From Amphibacillus jilinensis Y1 (lineage in GTDB: Bacteria; Bacillota; Bacilli; Bacillales; Amphibacillaceae): DNA of 64,000 bases. The notes beneath the pieces are model-generated. The model had not been told where the DNA came from. It made no database searches and saw nothing but the letters and a program-made list of their open reading frames with translations. The DNA lies in assembly GCF_000306965.1 (NCBI RefSeq), contig NZ_JH976438.1:15287-79286 (forward strand), given 5' to 3'. Positions 1 through 8,645 of this stretch are shown here, piece after piece. Positions within the stretch are counted from its first letter, which is position 1; every line of letters begins with the position of its first letter. The translations under genes were made by a program, and so were the position numbers.

Positions 1-69
1 CTCTTTAAAATGTGTTTATGCTAAAATGAAAATTCAAATCGTTAGCATTGATAAAGAGAGAGCAAGGCA

Positions 70-627
70 TTACTTTTCAAATGCACCTATACCATTTTGA
101 CCGAGACGCATTATAATATCAGCCATTTCAACAGACGATTTGGTGGAATTATTTTTTAGCCATGTTTCGATCAGGCGGATACTACCGCTAATTATATATG
201 TGCTTATATAATCCGCCAGTTCTTCATCAATTTTATTTGTTTCTAAAAACCCTTGAACAACAAAATTATGAGCCATGCTCGTGATTTTGTCATGGAAGCC
301 TGCATTCACTTTTTCATTTAGGAGTGTTAAGCATATATCTTGGTTGGCTACAATATAGTCTAATAATTTAATCACCATTTCATCCGCTTCATTTATATTG
401 ACATGGTAGTATGCGATTAATGTTTGCTCCATGTCGTTCATCACTTCTGTTTCAATCTGATCAAGTAAATCGTAGACATCACGAAAGTGGGCATAAAAGG
501 TTGAACGGTTAATGTCTGCTTCCTCACATAATGCTTTAATGGTGATCTTAGAGATAGATTTATCTTTAAGTTGGTTGATTAGCGCTTCTTTTAACACCAT
601 TCTTGTGTATTTTTTTCTTCGATCCAT
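70..627 (-). CDS. TetR/AcrR-family transcriptional regulator
   Basis: 185 aa. The N-terminal part (about residues 8-55) is a TetR-type DNA-binding domain, with the typical helix-turn-helix ending in the stretch NRSTFYAHFRD. The rest is helical and would be the ligand-binding and dimer domain; it has no recognisable ligand signature. The start has a good ribosome site (AGGAGGAGTT) just upstream. It is divergent from the ABC transporter genes at 914-5078 across a 286-base gap, so it is probably their local repressor; this is inferred from position only. The transported compound is unknown. Confidence 0.85.
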   Translation of the reverse strand: MDRRKKYTRMVLKEALINQLKDKSISKITIKALCEEADINRSTFYAHFRDVYDLLDQIETEVMNDMEQTLIAYYHVNINEADEMVIKLLDYIVANQDICLTLLNEKVNAGFHDKITSMAHNFVVQGFLETNKIDEELADYISTYIISGSIRLIETWLKNNSTKSSVEMADIIMRLGQNGIGAFEK

Positions 628-874
628 TCCAACTCCTCCTACCTAAGCATATCAAACTATACAATAATAATGAAAATGTTAGTACGGCAACATAATAGTC
701 ATATTTGTTGGGGACTGTACGTTTTTAAAAGAACTGTATGTTGAATACCCAACACGCTGTCTTTATAATGGAATATATCAATTTTATGAATAGTGGTCAA
801 CAGTGGCTGAACGGAAAGATAAATATATGTTAAAGGCATTATTGACCTGGTGATAAGATGCACTTTATTTGTAG

Positions 875-880
875 TATAAT
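875..880 (+). promoter_or_regulatory. Candidate -10 box of the ABC transporter operon
   Basis: A perfect TATAAT lies 33 bases before the GTG start at 914. No good -35 box is found 16-18 bases upstream, so the promoter may depend on an activator or be weak. An operator for the divergent TetR protein would be expected in 628-913, but I could not pick a convincing palindrome there. Confidence 0.45.
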
Positions 881-913
881 GGTCTATGGGACATTTTAAA
901 GGGGGCAAAATCT

Positions 914-1615
914 GTGAGCTATGTTGAAGTTGTTGATGAACATAAACGTTATAAAATGGGTGAAAATACTATTGTGGCAAACAATGGTATTTCCTTTGAG
1001 ATAGAACAAGGTGAGTTTGCGATTATCCTGGGTCCAAGTGGTGCGGGAAAGTCAACCGTGCTTAATATTCTAGGTGGCATGGATACACCTGACGAAGGAA
1101 AGGTTTTAGTCGATGGTCATAATATTGCTGAATACTCAACGAAGCAATTAACTCAGTATCGTCGTGATGATGTTGGATTTGTTTTTCAATTCTACAATCT
1201 TGTGCCTAACTTAACGGCAAAGGAAAATGTTGAATTGGCTACACAAATATCACCAAATGCTTTAGATGTTGATGGCGTGTTGAATGATGTAGGCTTAGCC
1301 GATCGAGTCGCTAATTTCCCTGCCCAACTTTCTGGTGGGGAACAACAACGGGTTGCGATAGCGCGTGCTTTGGCGAAGAATCCGAAGCTATTGCTTTGTG
1401 ATGAACCAACAGGAGCATTAGATTTTGAAACAGGCAAGCAAATCCTTAAGTTATTACAAAATACAGCACGTGAAACCGGAACAACAGTTATTGTTATTAC
1501 CCACAATTCAGCGATTGCGCCCATGGCTGATCGCGTTATTTATATCAATGATGCAAAGGTAAGGGAAACGATTTTAAATCCACGGCCACGTTCGGTTGAA
1601 GAGATAGAATGGTAA
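914..1615 (+). CDS. ABC transporter ATP-binding protein (MacB/LolD-like)
   Basis: 233 aa, the usual size for the ATPase of MacB-type systems. Walker A is GPSGAGKS (residues 40-47), the signature is LSGGEQQR, and Walker B is [12 protein letters not shown]. The GTG start is preceded by AAAGGGGG. It ends 13 bases before the permease gene, whose ribosome site (AAGGAGG) overlaps the end of this gene, so the two are co-transcribed. Family knowledge: these ATPases power mechanotransmission or export by FtsX-like permeases rather than classical import. The substrate cannot be read from the sequence. Confidence 0.9.
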   Translation: MSYVEVVDEHKRYKMGENTIVANNGISFEIEQGEFAIILGPSGAGKSTVLNILGGMDTPDEGKVLVDGHNIAEYSTKQLTQYRRDDVGFVFQFYNLVPNLTAKENVELATQISPNALDVDGVLNDVGLADRVANFPAQLSGGEQQRVAIARALAKNPKLLLCDEPTGALDFETGKQILKLLQNTARETGTTVIVITHNSAIAPMADRVIYINDAKVRETILNPRPRSVEEIEW

Positions 1616-1628
1616 GGAGGCGTGATTA

Positions 1629-4600
1629 GTGGGTAAAAAAACAGCATTACGAAAACTGATTTTTAAAGAGATTTGGACTTCAAAAGCGCGCTTTTTGTCT
1701 ATTTTAATATTAATCCTTTTAGGGGTAGGTTTTTTTGCAGGGCTACAGGCAACAGGTCCAAATATGTTAACAACAGCTGATGATTATTTCGATCAACAAC
1801 ATCTTTATGATATCCATATCCAATCAACACTGGGTTTTGAAGATGAAGAAATACAAATGATTGCAGACTATCAAGCAACGGAGCAACTCGAAGCTGGTTA
1901 TAGTCAAGATGTATTAGCTGGTGAGCAACGTTTAGCTATGAAATTAATCGGTTATCATCAAGACCAGCAATTAAATCAATATATAGTCAATAGTGGGCGA
2001 CTCCCTGAAAATAGCGGTGAGATTGCTTTAGATAATCATGAGTCGATTCGTAACCAATATGAAATCGGTGACCAAATTACACTTTACGCTGATAAGCAAG
2101 ATACAGACCTAGCGGAGCAATTCAATGTGACGACGTACGAAGTTGTTGGGTTTGTTACAAGCCCACGTTATATTACTGAAGATTCGCGAGGTCAAACCAC
2201 TATAGGACGTGGGCAACTTGATGCATTCGGGGTTATTATCGAAGATGACTTTAACTTACCGGTCTATACCGATTTATTCGCCACTTTTACTGGATTAAGA
2301 GCACTCGATACGTATGGAAGTGATTATCAACAGCTTAGTCGTTCACACCAAACTGAAATTGAACAGCTTTTAGAAGCGTATGGACCTGAACGTCTTGAGT
2401 CGATTCGAAATGAAGCAGAGGAAGACATCGCTGATGCAGAGGCGGAGATTGCTGATGGGCGAGCCGAGCTAGATGAAGCACGTCAGCAATTAGATGATGC
2501 AAAAGAGCAGTTAAATGAGGGAAGAGAGGCGATCGCTAAAGCAGAAGCCGAGCTAGAGCAAGGCCGAGCAGACCTCGAGCAAGGTGAACGAGATTATCAA
2601 GCGGGTTTGGAAAGCTTTACGAACGAAATAGCAGATGGAGAAGAACAGCTTGAAGAGGGAAAAGCCGAACTTAAACGCCAACAGACAGAGCTTGATCAGG
2701 GACGGAAGGAGCTTGAACAAGGCTCAGCTGAACTAACCGATGCCAAAAAAGAAATTGATCAGCAACGTGCAACACTTGTTAAGCAACAAGAAGAATTCAA
2801 ACAACTTCGTGCTGAGCTCAATCCGTTGTTTGACGTGCCAGTTGAGTATGTGCCTGAGCAGCAAAGAGTAGCAATTATAGAAGAAACGGCTTCTATTGAA
2901 TTGGGAGAACAGACGTTGGCTGATCTATTAACCGCCTATTTTGCGGGGCAGATAGATGCCGACAAAATTCAGGAGCTGTTAAACCAAGTGGAAGCCGAAC
3001 TTGAAGCCGGCTTGGTACAACTGGATCAAGCCGTGGAAGAAGTTAGTGATCAGCAAAAAGCAGTTGATTCTGGACGCACCGAACTAGAGGCTGGACAGGA
3101 AGCACTTGATCAAGGCAAAGCGACTTTAACTGAGCAGGAGTCACGTTTAGAGCGTGAACGAAATAGGGGGCAAGCCGAGCTCAATCAAGCTCGAACTGAA
3201 CTGGACGAAGGATGGAATGACTATCAATCGGGGCGAGCCCAACTTGATGAGGAACAGGCTAACTTTATAGAGGCGGAAGCAGAATATGATGAGGGTCTGG
3301 CTACCTTTGAAGATGAACAGGGAGATGCGTTAGCTGAAATAGAAGAGGCAGAGGCAGACATTGCAGAGGCCCGTGTTGAGCTTGCAGACCTTGAAGAGCC
3401 AAGCTACTATCCATTTATTCGAGAAGACAATGGTGCGTTTATTGAATATGCTGATAATGCAGATCGATTAAGCGATTTAGCTTCTATATTTCCGGTGGTC
3501 TTTTTCGCAATTGCAGCGTTGGTCACATTAACAACGATAACACGTATGATTGAAGAACAACGTGGAGAAATTGGAACATTAAAAGCTTTAGGCTATTTGA
3601 ACGGCGAAATATCCTTAAAGTATTTTGCCTATGCGATTAGTGCAAGCTTACTTGGTACAGTATTTGGTTTATTACTAGGTTACTTGATATTACCGCGCAT
3701 TATATATGATGCATACCGGATGCTTTATAATCTACCTGATTTAATTTTGGCCAATTATTGGTTGTATACTGTGATCTCTTTGACGATTGCTTTACTATCA
3801 ACTGTGTTGACCGCGTGGATTGTTCTTCGTGTTGATTTAAGAAGCCATCCGTCTGTTTTAATGCGCCCGCGCGCGCCGAAGATAGGGAAACGGATATTAA
3901 TTGAACGCATTACACCATTGTGGAAACGCCTAAGTTTCATTGAAAAGGTAACGGCTAGAAATTTATTTAGATATAAGCAACGGATGTTAATGACGGTGTT
4001 TGGTATTGCGGGTTGCGCAGCTTTAATTGTGACCGGTTTTGGTTTGAAGGGAGCCGTTGAAGGTTTGACAACATTACAGTTTGGTGATGTGATGCAGTAT
4101 AATGCAATGGTTATCCTTGATCAAGATGCATCTGAACAAGATGCGACATCTTATCATCAACTTATTGCTGAGTGGGATGGATTGGATGATCATTTAACCG
4201 TGTATCAAGAACAATACGAAGTTGCTCAAACGGGGCAAAATAGTCAAGATGTTCATGTCATTGTACCAGAGGAGCCCAACAGGTTAACCGATTTTATTCA
4301 TTTAACTGATCGGACATCTGACCAACCTTATCAACTAACCGACGATGGAGCGATTGTCTCCGAGAAGTTAGCGACGTTATTTGATGTCCAGCAGGGTGAC
4401 ACCCTTACCATTACCGATGCTGATAATGAATCCTATCCAATTGAAATTGCGGAAATCACCGAGAACTACACGGGGCATTATCTCTATATGACTGAAGCTG
4501 TATATCGCGCCCAAGTTAAAGATGAACCGATTCGTTTCAACGCAGATTTATTAAACTATGATCAAGATCGTGACTGGGAAGATGCTTTATCTGATCGATT

Positions 4601-5078
4601 GATGGAAGAAGACATGGTGGTTACCACATCATTTAATGCAAGCATGATTGAAACGTTTGAAGATTCAATGGAAAGCTTAAATGTCGTAGTTATTGTATTA
4701 ATTATTGCGGCAGCAGGGTTGGCGTTTGTTGTCTTATATAACTTGACAAATATTAATGTATCTGAGCGGATTCGAGAATTATCCACTATTAAAGTGCTTG
4801 GTTTTTATGACGGTGAAGTGACGATGTATATTTATCGTGAAAATTTAATTTTAACGATAATGGGTATTGTTGCAGGTAGTTTTTTCGGCCGTATTCTCCA
4901 TGTATTTGTATTGGAGACGGCTTCAATGGATAATATGATGTTTAGCCCCAACTTACATTGGTCGAGCTACTTATATGCGGCGATTTTGACGTTTGTCTTT
5001 TCTACATTCGTGATGTGGATTATGCATCGCAAATTAAAATCTGTTGATATGATTGAAGCATTAAAATCAAATGAATGA
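1629..5078 (+). CDS. Large FtsX-like ABC transporter permease with coiled-coil ectodomain
   Basis: 1149 aa, starting at GTG after AAGGAGG with 8-base spacing. One membrane helix near residues 18-40 is followed by an extracytoplasmic part. Residues about 260-590 are a long charged coiled coil with repeated ELDEGR/ELEQG-like units. Then comes an FtsX block of three helices (about 625-740), a short linker, another helix, a second extracellular domain (about 830-1000) and a C-terminal FtsX block of three helices (about 1015-1140). This duplicated layout is known from Gram-positive putative ABC transport system permeases. The coiled coil suggests a long periplasm-like stalk reaching into the wall. 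Substrate unknown; the TetR neighbour suggests inducible efflux or envelope stress. Confidence 0.85.
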   Translation: MGKKTALRKLIFKEIWTSKARFLSILILILLGVGFFAGLQATGPNMLTTADDYFDQQHLYDIHIQSTLGFEDEEIQMIADYQATEQLEAGYSQDVLAGEQRLAMKLIGYHQDQQLNQYIVNSGRLPENSGEIALDNHESIRNQYEIGDQITLYADKQDTDLAEQFNVTTYEVVGFVTSPRYITEDSRGQTTIGRGQLDAFGVIIEDDFNLPVYTDLFATFTGLRALDTYGSDYQQLSRSHQTEIEQLLEAYGPERLESIRNEAEEDIADAEAEIADGRAELDEARQQLDDAKEQLNEGREAIAKAEAELEQGRADLEQGERDYQAGLESFTNEIADGEEQLEEGKAELKRQQTELDQGRKELEQGSAELTDAKKEIDQQRATLVKQQEEFKQLRAELNPLFDVPVEYVPEQQRVAIIEETASIELGEQTLADLLTAYFAGQIDADKIQELLNQVEAELEAGLVQLDQAVEEVSDQQKAVDSGRTELEAGQEALDQGKATLTEQESRLERERNRGQAELNQARTELDEGWNDYQSGRAQLDEEQANFIEAEAEYDEGLATFEDEQGDALAEIEEAEADIAEARVELADLEEPSYYPFIREDNGAFIEYADNADRLSDLASIFPVVFFAIAALVTLTTITRMIEEQRGEIGTLKALGYLNGEISLKYFAYAISASLLGTVFGLLLGYLILPRIIYDAYRMLYNLPDLILANYWLYTVISLTIALLSTVLTAWIVLRVDLRSHPSVLMRPRAPKIGKRILIERITPLWKRLSFIEKVTARNLFRYKQRMLMTVFGIAGCAALIVTGFGLKGAVEGLTTLQFGDVMQYNAMVILDQDASEQDATSYHQLIAEWDGLDDHLTVYQEQYEVAQTGQNSQDVHVIVPEEPNRLTDFIHLTDRTSDQPYQLTDDGAIVSEKLATLFDVQQGDTLTITDADNESYPIEIAEITENYTGHYLYMTEAVYRAQVKDEPIRFNADLLNYDQDRDWEDALSDRLMEEDMVVTTSFNASMIETFEDSMESLNVVVIVLIIAAAGLAFVVLYNLTNINVSERIRELSTIKVLGFYDGEVTMYIYRENLILTIMGIVAGSFFGRILHVFVLETASMDNMMFSPNLHWSSYLYAAILTFVFSTFVMWIMHRKLKSVDMIEALKSNE

Positions 5079-5094
5079 TAAGCGATTAGCTGTG

Positions 5095-5147
5095 TATCAC
5101 AGATAACCGATGCTAGTGCCTTAATTTACGCAACTAAAAAGGTTCTA
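5095..5147 (+). repeat. Dispersed intergenic repeat, copy A (minimal form)
   Basis: A 53-base copy with the left end TATCACAGATAACCG and a right end GGTTCTA, but without either of the two internal hairpins seen in full copies. The middle (GCTAGTGCCTTAATTTACGC) matches the spacer between hairpins of other copies. It looks like an internal deletion derivative. Confidence 0.6.
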
Positions 5148-5196
5148 CGTCAAATGACGCTGGTAAGTCCTAGTAGTCAACTAAATTATCTTGTGT

Positions 5197-5243
5197 TTGA
5201 AGCCGTGCCTGCGGAAAGCGAGTATATTTCCTTTGCGCTTCAA
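5197..5243. repeat. Inverted repeat (TTGAAGC...GCTTCAA)
   Basis: A stem-loop with outer arms TTGAAGC/GCTTCAA and an inner GGAAA/TTTCC pair. It lies between the transporter gene and its apparent terminator at 5324. Similar palindromes with a GCGGAAAGCG core are common in Bacillaceae intergenic DNA (from memory). No T-run follows directly, so it is not a clear terminator. Confidence 0.45.
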
Positions 5244-5323
5244 GCATCATGTGAGGTTAGTGCGTTTTTTTACTCACCAACGTCATTTATTGTACAACCA
5301 ATAAAAATAAGAGAGACATGACG

Positions 5324-5360
5324 AAAAAGGGTATATCCGAACGATGGATATATCCTTTTT
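5324..5360. terminator. Rho-independent terminator of the ABC operon
   Basis: A 15-base-pair stem (5324-5338 with 5346-5360, one G-U pair) with a 7-base loop, A-rich on one side and T-rich on the other, so it may work in both directions. Its loop overlaps a PurR-box-like sequence. Confidence 0.8.
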
Positions 5361-5376
5361 GTGAACATTCGTTTTT
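5333..5376 (+). promoter_or_regulatory. Paired PurR boxes in front of pbuG
   Basis: Box 1 (5333-5345, ATATCCGAACGAT) matches 12 of 13 positions of the Bacillus consensus AWWWCCGAACWWT. Box 2 (5364-5376, AACATTCGTTTTT) is a weaker inverted copy. They are separated by 18 bases, the same gap as in the pur operon promoter. PurR represses such promoters when PRPP is low. Confidence 0.65.
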
Positions 5377-5380
5377 TCAC

Positions 5381-5409
5381 TTGACGATCGATGGGTTCCC
5401 TAGTATGAT
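5381..5409 (+). promoter_or_regulatory. pbuG sigma-A promoter
   Basis: TTGACG (5381-5386), 17-base spacer, TATGAT (5404-5409). It lies just downstream of PurR box 2 and about 30 bases upstream of the riboswitch aptamer, so transcription would start right before the aptamer. Confidence 0.8.
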
Positions 5410-5437
5410 TATTTCTGTATTAAAAATTAAATTTAAA

Positions 5438-5612
5438 TTCGTCGTATAATCTTGAGGATATGGCTCTAGAGTCTCTACCGACCACCGTAAATGGTCTGTC
5501 TACGCAGAAGAATAGAAGAAATATGTCTTATTAATGCTTATTTATCAATCTATTTTCTACTTCTGACTGGCTGAGCACATCCTTGATTATATTGTTAAGG
5601 GTGTGCTTTTTT
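5438..5612 (+). promoter_or_regulatory. Guanine-type purine riboswitch with terminator, pbuG leader
   Basis: The aptamer (about 5438-5510) has the hallmark pieces CGTATAAT, ATATGGCTC, TCTCTACC, CCGTAAAT and GTCTACG. The base equivalent to position 74 of the xpt aptamer is C (5500), which selects guanine/hypoxanthine over adenine. A terminator follows: arms at 5574-5584 and 5597-5607 with a T-run to 5612. CAGAAG at 5505-5510 can pair with CTTCTG at 5560-5565, a possible competing structure, but I could not define the exact switch. Expected logic: guanine bound, transcription stops. Confidence 0.88.
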
Positions 5613-5643
5613 ACGCGACGAAAAAGAAGGGAAGCGAGGATTT

Positions 5644-6942
5644 ATGAAGAATTTCTTTGAGTTAGATCAGTTGGGTACAAATGTGAAAACTGAATTTATC
5701 GCAGGTTTAACGACCTTTTTATCAATGGCTTACATTTTATTTGTTAACCCACCAATGCTTGCAGCAACGGGTATGGATGAAGGTGCTGTTTATACAGCGA
5801 CGGCATTGTCAGCGGTCATTGGTACATTAATTATGGGACTTTATGCGAAATACCCGATTGCATTAGCACCAGGTATGGGTTTGAATGCGTTCTTTGCTTA
5901 TACGGTTGTTTTAGGCTATGGTATCCCTTGGGAAACAGCTTTAAGTGGTGTGCTTGTTTCTGGTCTAATCTTTATTTTGTTAACTTTGTCAGGTGTACGT
6001 GAAAAAATTATTAACACGATCCCACCAACATTGAAATTAGCGGTAGGTGCTGGTATTGGCTTGTTTATTGCTTTTATTGGTTTTCAAAATGCAGAAATTA
6101 TTGTTGCTGATGAGGCGACGATTGTTGCTTTAGGAGACTTCACTTACGGACCAACGGCACTTGCTATCTTTGGTTTAATTGTTACGGTGGTATTAATCTC
6201 CTTAAAAGTTAATGGTGGTGTGTTTTATGGTATGGTGATAACTGCAGTGGCGGGGATTATTGTTGGACAAATTGATTTACCGTCTTCAATTTTTGCTCCT
6301 GTCCCGAGCTTAACGCCAACTTTTGGTCAAGCCTTTGCTAACTTTGGAGATATTTTTACGATACAAATGGCAGGTGTTATCTTAACTTTCTTATTTGTAG
6401 ATTTCTTTGATACGGCAGGTACGCTTGTTGCGGTAGCAGAAAAAGCTGGTTTTATGAAGAATAATGAATTACCGCGTGCCGGTCGTGCGCTCATGGCAGA
6501 TTCAACAGCAACAGTAGCTGGGGCCGTCTTAGGTACCTCAACAACCACTTCATATGTTGAATCGGCAACAGGTGTTGGTGCTGGCGGGCGTTCAGGTTTA
6601 ACGTCAGTCTTTACGGCTATGTTTTTCTTGTTAGCATTACTTTTCTCGCCACTTTTAAATGTGGTCACATCTTCAGTGACTGCGCCCGCATTAATTATTG
6701 TTGGTGTGATGATGGCTTCAACGTTAAAAGATATTGCTTGGGATCAATTTGAAATTGCTGTTCCAGCGTTTTTAACGGTGATTATGATGCCACTAGCGTA
6801 TAGTATTGCAACAGGGATCGCTGTTGGTTTCACATTCTATCCAATAACGATGGCAGCGCGTGGTAAAGCAAAAGACATTCACCCATTAATGTGGGGACTA
6901 TCTGTTATATTTGTGTTATTCCTCATCTTCTTAGCTGAGTAA
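5644..6942 (+). CDS. pbuG: Guanine/hypoxanthine permease
   Basis: 432 aa, a very hydrophobic protein with about 12-13 membrane segments, of the AzgA-like NCS2 family (PbuG/PbuO). The N-terminal QLGTNVKTEFIAGLTTFLSM, APGMGLNAFFAY and the VDFFDTAGTL segment are typical of this family. It brings guanine and hypoxanthine into the cell for salvage. The upstream guanine riboswitch and PurR boxes favour PbuG over other family members. The start follows GGGAAGCGAGG. Confidence 0.92.
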   Translation: MKNFFELDQLGTNVKTEFIAGLTTFLSMAYILFVNPPMLAATGMDEGAVYTATALSAVIGTLIMGLYAKYPIALAPGMGLNAFFAYTVVLGYGIPWETALSGVLVSGLIFILLTLSGVREKIINTIPPTLKLAVGAGIGLFIAFIGFQNAEIIVADEATIVALGDFTYGPTALAIFGLIVTVVLISLKVNGGVFYGMVITAVAGIIVGQIDLPSSIFAPVPSLTPTFGQAFANFGDIFTIQMAGVILTFLFVDFFDTAGTLVAVAEKAGFMKNNELPRAGRALMADSTATVAGAVLGTSTTTSYVESATGVGAGGRSGLTSVFTAMFFLLALLFSPLLNVVTSSVTAPALIIVGVMMASTLKDIAWDQFEIAVPAFLTVIMMPLAYSIATGIAVGFTFYPITMAARGKAKDIHPLMWGLSVIFVLFLIFLAE

Positions 6943-6979
6943 GGTGAAAAAAAGGTCTAGCCAAAAATAAAAGTAAATC

Positions 6980-7120
6980 TTTAGTGGGGATTTTCGTTCC
7001 TTGCAGCTTGTTTCATTGAGTGAATAAGGACAGACATTAGCGTCCGTTTTCGCCCGCCTAAATAGGCGAGCGCTGCTCTCTATTTTAAAGCAGACGTTTT
7101 AAGGACGGTTATCCGGGATA
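6980..7120 (-). repeat. Dispersed intergenic repeat, copy B
   Basis: Reverse-oriented copy. Recognisable pieces: TTGAGTGAATAAGGACA, TTAGCGTCCGTTTTCGCCC, CTAAATAGGCG and the end GGACGGTTATCCGGGATA. Hairpin 1 is present; hairpin 2 is reduced to the TTTAGTGGGGA segment. It lies between the pbuG stop and the shared terminator at 7135. Confidence 0.65.
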
Positions 7121-7134
7121 GAAGAAACAAAGTG

Positions 7135-7180
7135 AAAAGCGAATGATCCGTTGATTTAGTTGACGGGATCATTCGCTTTT
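7135..7180. terminator. Bidirectional terminator between pbuG and hsp20
   Basis: Perfect 15-base-pair stem (7135-7149 with 7166-7180) ending in AAAA on one side and TTTT on the other. It separates convergent genes and can end transcription from both. Confidence 0.85.
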
Positions 7181-7219
7181 ATTATGTTTTTGCACTGATA
7201 TAGTCCAAAAAAAGTATGT

Positions 7220-7630
7220 TTAATCTATTTTCTCAATAGGAATCGTTGTAGAAGGTGCATCCTCATCTAACTGTCGGTGTAATCGAATAATAAGTAAACC
7301 AGCTCGATAAGACGCCTGTATTTGATCGGGTCTCACTGAATAAGGGAGATCAATTGATCGCTCAAACGCACCATGTACAATTTCATCCTGAATAAGTTGG
7401 CCTTCTGTTTGATTTAAGGGGATTTCGCCAATAATAAATAAACGACTCCCTTTAACGTAAAGTTTAATGGCATTGACATCCTCTAGACCTGGGACGTTGA
7501 CATAACACGTGATTTCTTTATCAAGCTGATAGATATTCGTCTGTGGAATAGGTGGCTTTAAGATGTGTTCAAAGGAATGCCAAAATTGATCACCAAAAAA
7601 ATGATCGAAATTCTTTTTCCATTGTTGCAT
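7220..7630 (-). CDS. Hsp20/alpha-crystallin-type small heat-shock protein
   Basis: 136 aa from the chosen start. An in-frame ATG six codons upstream (7648) exists, but the GGAGG site lies between the two, 8 bases before 7630, so 7630 is preferred. Residues about 40-130 form an alpha-crystallin domain ([20 protein letters not shown], then [11 protein letters not shown] near the end, the usual GxLxI-like motif). Such proteins hold unfolding proteins in soluble form. In spore formers some relatives are coat proteins (CotM/CotP type); the sequence does not decide. Confidence 0.85.
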   Translation of the reverse strand: MQQWKKNFDHFFGDQFWHSFEHILKPPIPQTNIYQLDKEITCYVNVPGLEDVNAIKLYVKGSRLFIIGEIPLNQTEGQLIQDEIVHGAFERSIDLPYSVRPDQIQASYRAGLLIIRLHRQLDEDAPSTTIPIEKID

Positions 7631-7741
7631 AAACTGAACCTCCTCCATGTCATCCTATCCTTAACATATGCCCATTTGCATAAGAAGGTTCATTGGAAAA
7701 ATAAGAATAAGTCATATACAATGGAGCTAGGAGGGTTGCAT

Positions 7742-8392
7742 ATGTTAGAAAGTGCGATGATAATGGTTTCAATTATATTAGCGATTAACATTATTTATGT
7801 ATCCTTTTCAACAATTAGAGTTATTCTCACTTTAAAAGGACAGAAGTATATTGCTGCAATGATTGGAACGGTTGAAATTATTATCTATACATTAGGACTC
7901 GGTCTTGTACTTGATAATCTTGATCGGATCGAAAATTTACTTGCCTACGGAATTGGTTACGGTATTGGGGTCATTGTAGGCTCGAAAATTGAGGAACGCT
8001 TAGCATTAGGTTACATAACAGTTAATGTAATTTCATCTGATCCTGGTATTGCTTTTTCAAGAGAGTTGCGTGCAAAAGGTTATGGTGTCACCAGTTGGTA
8101 TGCGTATGGCATGGATGGTGATCGGTTAGCGATGCAAATTTTGACGCCAAGAAAGTATGAGCTACACCTGTATGAGACGATTAAGACGATGGATCCTAAA
8201 GCCTTCATTATATCTTATGAACCTAAACATATTAATGGTGGTTTCTGGGTTAAACAAGTTAAGAAAGGAAAGATTAAGCAAAGTGTCGAAGCAGAAGAAA
8301 TTGAGCGGTTCAAAGCTGACCAACAAACGAATGAAACGGCAGAACAGCCAAAACAAGAAACAATTCGAAGTGATGGACAACGAGACGATTGA
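7742..8392 (+). CDS. yebE: UPF0316 membrane protein (DUF5698/DUF2179)
   Basis: 216 aa. Start at ATG 7742 after AGGAGGG with good spacing; longer in-frame extensions overlap the hsp20 gene and are unlikely. Three hydrophobic helices fill residues 4-85, followed by a soluble DUF2179 domain (about 95-170) and a charged tail. The family is of unknown function; DUF2179 domains occur in several proteins thought to bind small ligands. In B. subtilis the same gene sits between pbuG and the pur operon. Its end overlaps the next gene by 20 bases. Confidence 0.8.
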   Translation: MLESAMIMVSIILAINIIYVSFSTIRVILTLKGQKYIAAMIGTVEIIIYTLGLGLVLDNLDRIENLLAYGIGYGIGVIVGSKIEERLALGYITVNVISSDPGIAFSRELRAKGYGVTSWYAYGMDGDRLAMQILTPRKYELHLYETIKTMDPKAFIISYEPKHINGGFWVKQVKKGKIKQSVEAEEIERFKADQQTNETAEQPKQETIRSDGQRDD

Positions 8393-8549
8393 TCAGTGTA
8401 TAGATCGGATAAAAGCAGCGGGGTATCAGCCGGCAAGAAGGATAGAAAAGCCGATTTTTAGAGAAGTGATCAAAAATGAAGAAGTTGATTATCAACCGAT
8501 TGGAAAAAAGATTGTTTTTGACGCGATTGTGAACAAAGACGAACAATAG
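8373..8549 (+). CDS. yebG: NETI-motif protein, YebG-like
   Basis: 58 aa. The start at 8373 gives [18 protein letters not shown], which carries the NETI motif that names the family; a longer frame upstream is only a shadow of yebE. Function unknown. Gene order yebE-yebG-purE is the same as in B. subtilis. The end of the gene overlaps PurR box 1 of the pur operon (8535-8547). Confidence 0.8.
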   Translation: MDNETIDQCIDRIKAAGYQPARRIEKPIFREVIKNEEVDYQPIGKKIVFDAIVNKDEQ

Positions 8550-8578
8550 GTCTTTTTATTTATTTATCGTTCGATTTT
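8535..8578 (+). promoter_or_regulatory. Paired PurR boxes in front of the pur operon
   Basis: Box 1 (8535-8547, AAAGACGAACAAT) and inverted box 2 (8566-8578, ATCGTTCGATTTT) each match about 11 of 13 positions of the Bacillus PurBox consensus, 18 bases apart as at pbuG. Box 2 ends just before the -35 element. Box 1 lies inside the 3' end of yebG. Confidence 0.7.
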
Positions 8579-8581
8579 TTG

Positions 8582-8610
8582 TTGACTAATAAAGGCGTCC
8601 TTGTTATGAT
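8582..8610 (+). promoter_or_regulatory. pur operon sigma-A promoter
   Basis: TTGACT (8582-8587), 17-base spacer, TATGAT (8605-8610). Same arrangement as the pbuG promoter relative to the PurR boxes and the riboswitch. Confidence 0.85.
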
Positions 8611-8645
8611 AAACATGCAGTAATGATAATGAATGAATATAAAAA

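Noticed and set aside
1-58. Broken inverted repeat CTCTTTA...ATGCTAA...TTAGCAT...TAAAGAG after the tetR stop
   Set aside because: The pairs can form a weak stem, but there is no T-run on the tetR strand in view and the window edge cuts the context.
1192-1524. 110-aa minus-strand frame inside the ABC ATPase gene
   Set aside because: Shadow of the ATPase gene; no independent support.
2400-3400. Repetitive GAGCTTGAACAAGG-like DNA within the permease gene
   Set aside because: Considered as a tandem repeat or CRISPR-like array; it is simply the coding sequence of the coiled coil, with varied codons and no fixed unit.
8157-8372. Longer version of the NETI-motif protein
   Set aside because: The extra 72 residues are the yebE sequence read in another frame; family members start near MDNETI.
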